DNA from: Bacillota bacterium | GTDB taxonomy: Bacteria; Bacillota; Clostridia; Acetivibrionales; DSM-1351 | Length of the DNA: 6,208 nt | Direction: 5' to 3' | Assembly (NCBI GenBank): GCA_023417285.1 | Contig: JAEZFR010000170.1 | Span: forward strand, 1 to 6,208 | Part shown: piece by piece, positions 5,586 to 6,208 of the stretch | How positions within the stretch are numbered: the first letter of the stretch is position 1 | How the letters are laid out: the number at the start of each line of letters is the position of its first letter | Made by a program: the position numbers and the translations under genes | Notes under the pieces: generated by a model | What the model was told of the DNA's origin: nothing | What the model saw: only the letters and a program-made list of their open reading frames with translations | The model's database searches: none

Positions 5586-6208
5586 TTACCTTCGATAACT
5601 AAGCGCTACTCCATCCCCTATTGGGATAATACTTGTTTCAAAGTCCTCATCTTGGCATAAATCATGCAAAAATGTACGCATTCTGTTAACTATAGTCTTC
5701 TTCCTTCTTACCACAAGAGTATCTGTTGCTATCATACCCTTGTATAAAACATTGTCTGATACCAATAGACCGCCCTTGTTAAGCATCCTTTTGCTATGTT
5801 CAAGGAATTCATTGTATTGCCCCTTTGCAGCATCTAGAAATATCATATCATAATTCTTATTGAGGCATGCAAGCACCTCAATAGCATCTCCGGCAATAAC
5901 ATTAATTGTGTCCTTAAGTCCGGCCTTTTTGATGTTGATATTTGCCTGTTCAATCATGGTATCGTTGCGCTCAATAGTATCAATAATGCCACCTTTGCTC
6001 AAGAATTCAGAGAAAAGAATTGACGAGTACCCAATTGCTGTTCCAACCTCTAGAAGCCTCTTGGGCTTATGCACATTGCCAATTACTCTCATAAGTGCCG
6101 ATACCTCTGGCTGAATTATAGGAACATGATTTTCCGCAGCATATTGCTCTAGTTCGAGAAGTAAACCATCATTCTTTTTTATAGTATTCCTAATATACTC
6201 CGTTATAT
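5586..6208 (-). CDS. trmR: SAM-dependent O-methyltransferase, probable tRNA 5-hydroxyuridine methyltransferase (start cut by window edge)
   Basis: The frame runs from the right edge to TAA 5586-5588 and shows 206 residues. Relative to the first visible residue there is an SAM-binding loop LLEVGTAIGYSS at 51-62, an acidic end of strand 2 (TIERN, Glu79), a metal-site strand MIFLDAAKGQY with Asp125, a second metal motif SDNVLYKG with Asp151-Asn152, and a C-terminal GDGVALSYR. This is the Mg-dependent COMT-like family (PF01596). The family includes B. subtilis YrrM/TrmR, about 217 residues, which converts ho5U34 to mo5U34 in tRNA. The metal ligands I recall for TrmR are Asp133, Asp159 and Asn160. 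All three visible counterparts are offset by exactly eight, which suggests that about eight residues are missing beyond the edge. The in-frame ATG at 6090-6092 lies after a conserved N-terminal helix (ITEYIRNT onward), so it is internal. Other substrates, such as small catechols, cannot be excluded from sequence alone, but the U32 neighbour favours tRNA. Confidence 0.85.
   Translation of the reverse strand, partial: ITEYIRNTIKKNDGLLLELEQYAAENHVPIIQPEVSALMRVIGNVHKPKRLLEVGTAIGYSSILFSEFLSKGGIIDTIERNDTMIEQANINIKKAGLKDTINVIAGDAIEVLACLNKNYDMIFLDAAKGQYNEFLEHSKRMLNKGGLLVSDNVLYKGMIATDTLVVRRKKTIVNRMRTFLHDLCQDEDFETSIIPIGDGVALSYRR

Noticed and set aside
5860..6114. Plus-strand frame opposite the methyltransferase
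   Set aside because: It is antisense to the conserved SAM-binding region of the methyltransferase and has no ribosome binding site.

Overview
The window is AT-rich (clearly low GC by eye) and reads as chromosomal DNA of a low-GC Gram-positive bacterium, most likely a member of Clostridia. The evidence is strong purine-rich Shine-Dalgarno sites, AT-rich spacers with U-tract hairpins, and a cluster matching part of the Bacillus subtilis yrrM-yrrO-yrrR (pbpI) neighbourhood. Species cannot be fixed from the sequence.

Layout. The left edge (2-340, + strand) holds the C-terminal half of a DUF2461 family protein. It converges on everything else, and a long bulged hairpin (316-358) sits across its stop codon. 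All remaining genes are on the minus strand, read here from right to left. They are an O-methyltransferase cut by the right edge (5586-6208, TrmR/YrrM type), a U32 family protein (4272-5492, TrhP/YrrO type), a class B penicillin-binding protein (2545-4209), and a zinc-ribbon membrane protein with a Gln-rich repeat linker (370-2265).

How the genes relate. The U32 protein and the methyltransferase are best read as consecutive steps of one tRNA wobble modification: hydroxylation of U34 to ho5U, then methylation to mo5U. The penicillin-binding protein is a cell-wall transpeptidase with all three active-site motifs. It is separated from the U32 gene by a very long hairpin with a U8 tract whose 3' arm contains the penicillin-binding protein's own Shine-Dalgarno, so termination and translation initiation appear to share the same bases. 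The zinc-ribbon protein seems to be a separate transcription unit. It has a terminator upstream that belongs to the penicillin-binding protein, its own TTGACA-type promoter inside a perfect 10-bp inverted repeat, and a strong ribosome binding site.

No RNA genes, insertion sequences, CRISPR arrays, phage genes or defence genes were seen. The least described element is the zinc-ribbon/Gln-repeat/single-pass membrane protein. The most unusual regulatory structure is the terminator that doubles as the penicillin-binding protein ribosome binding site.
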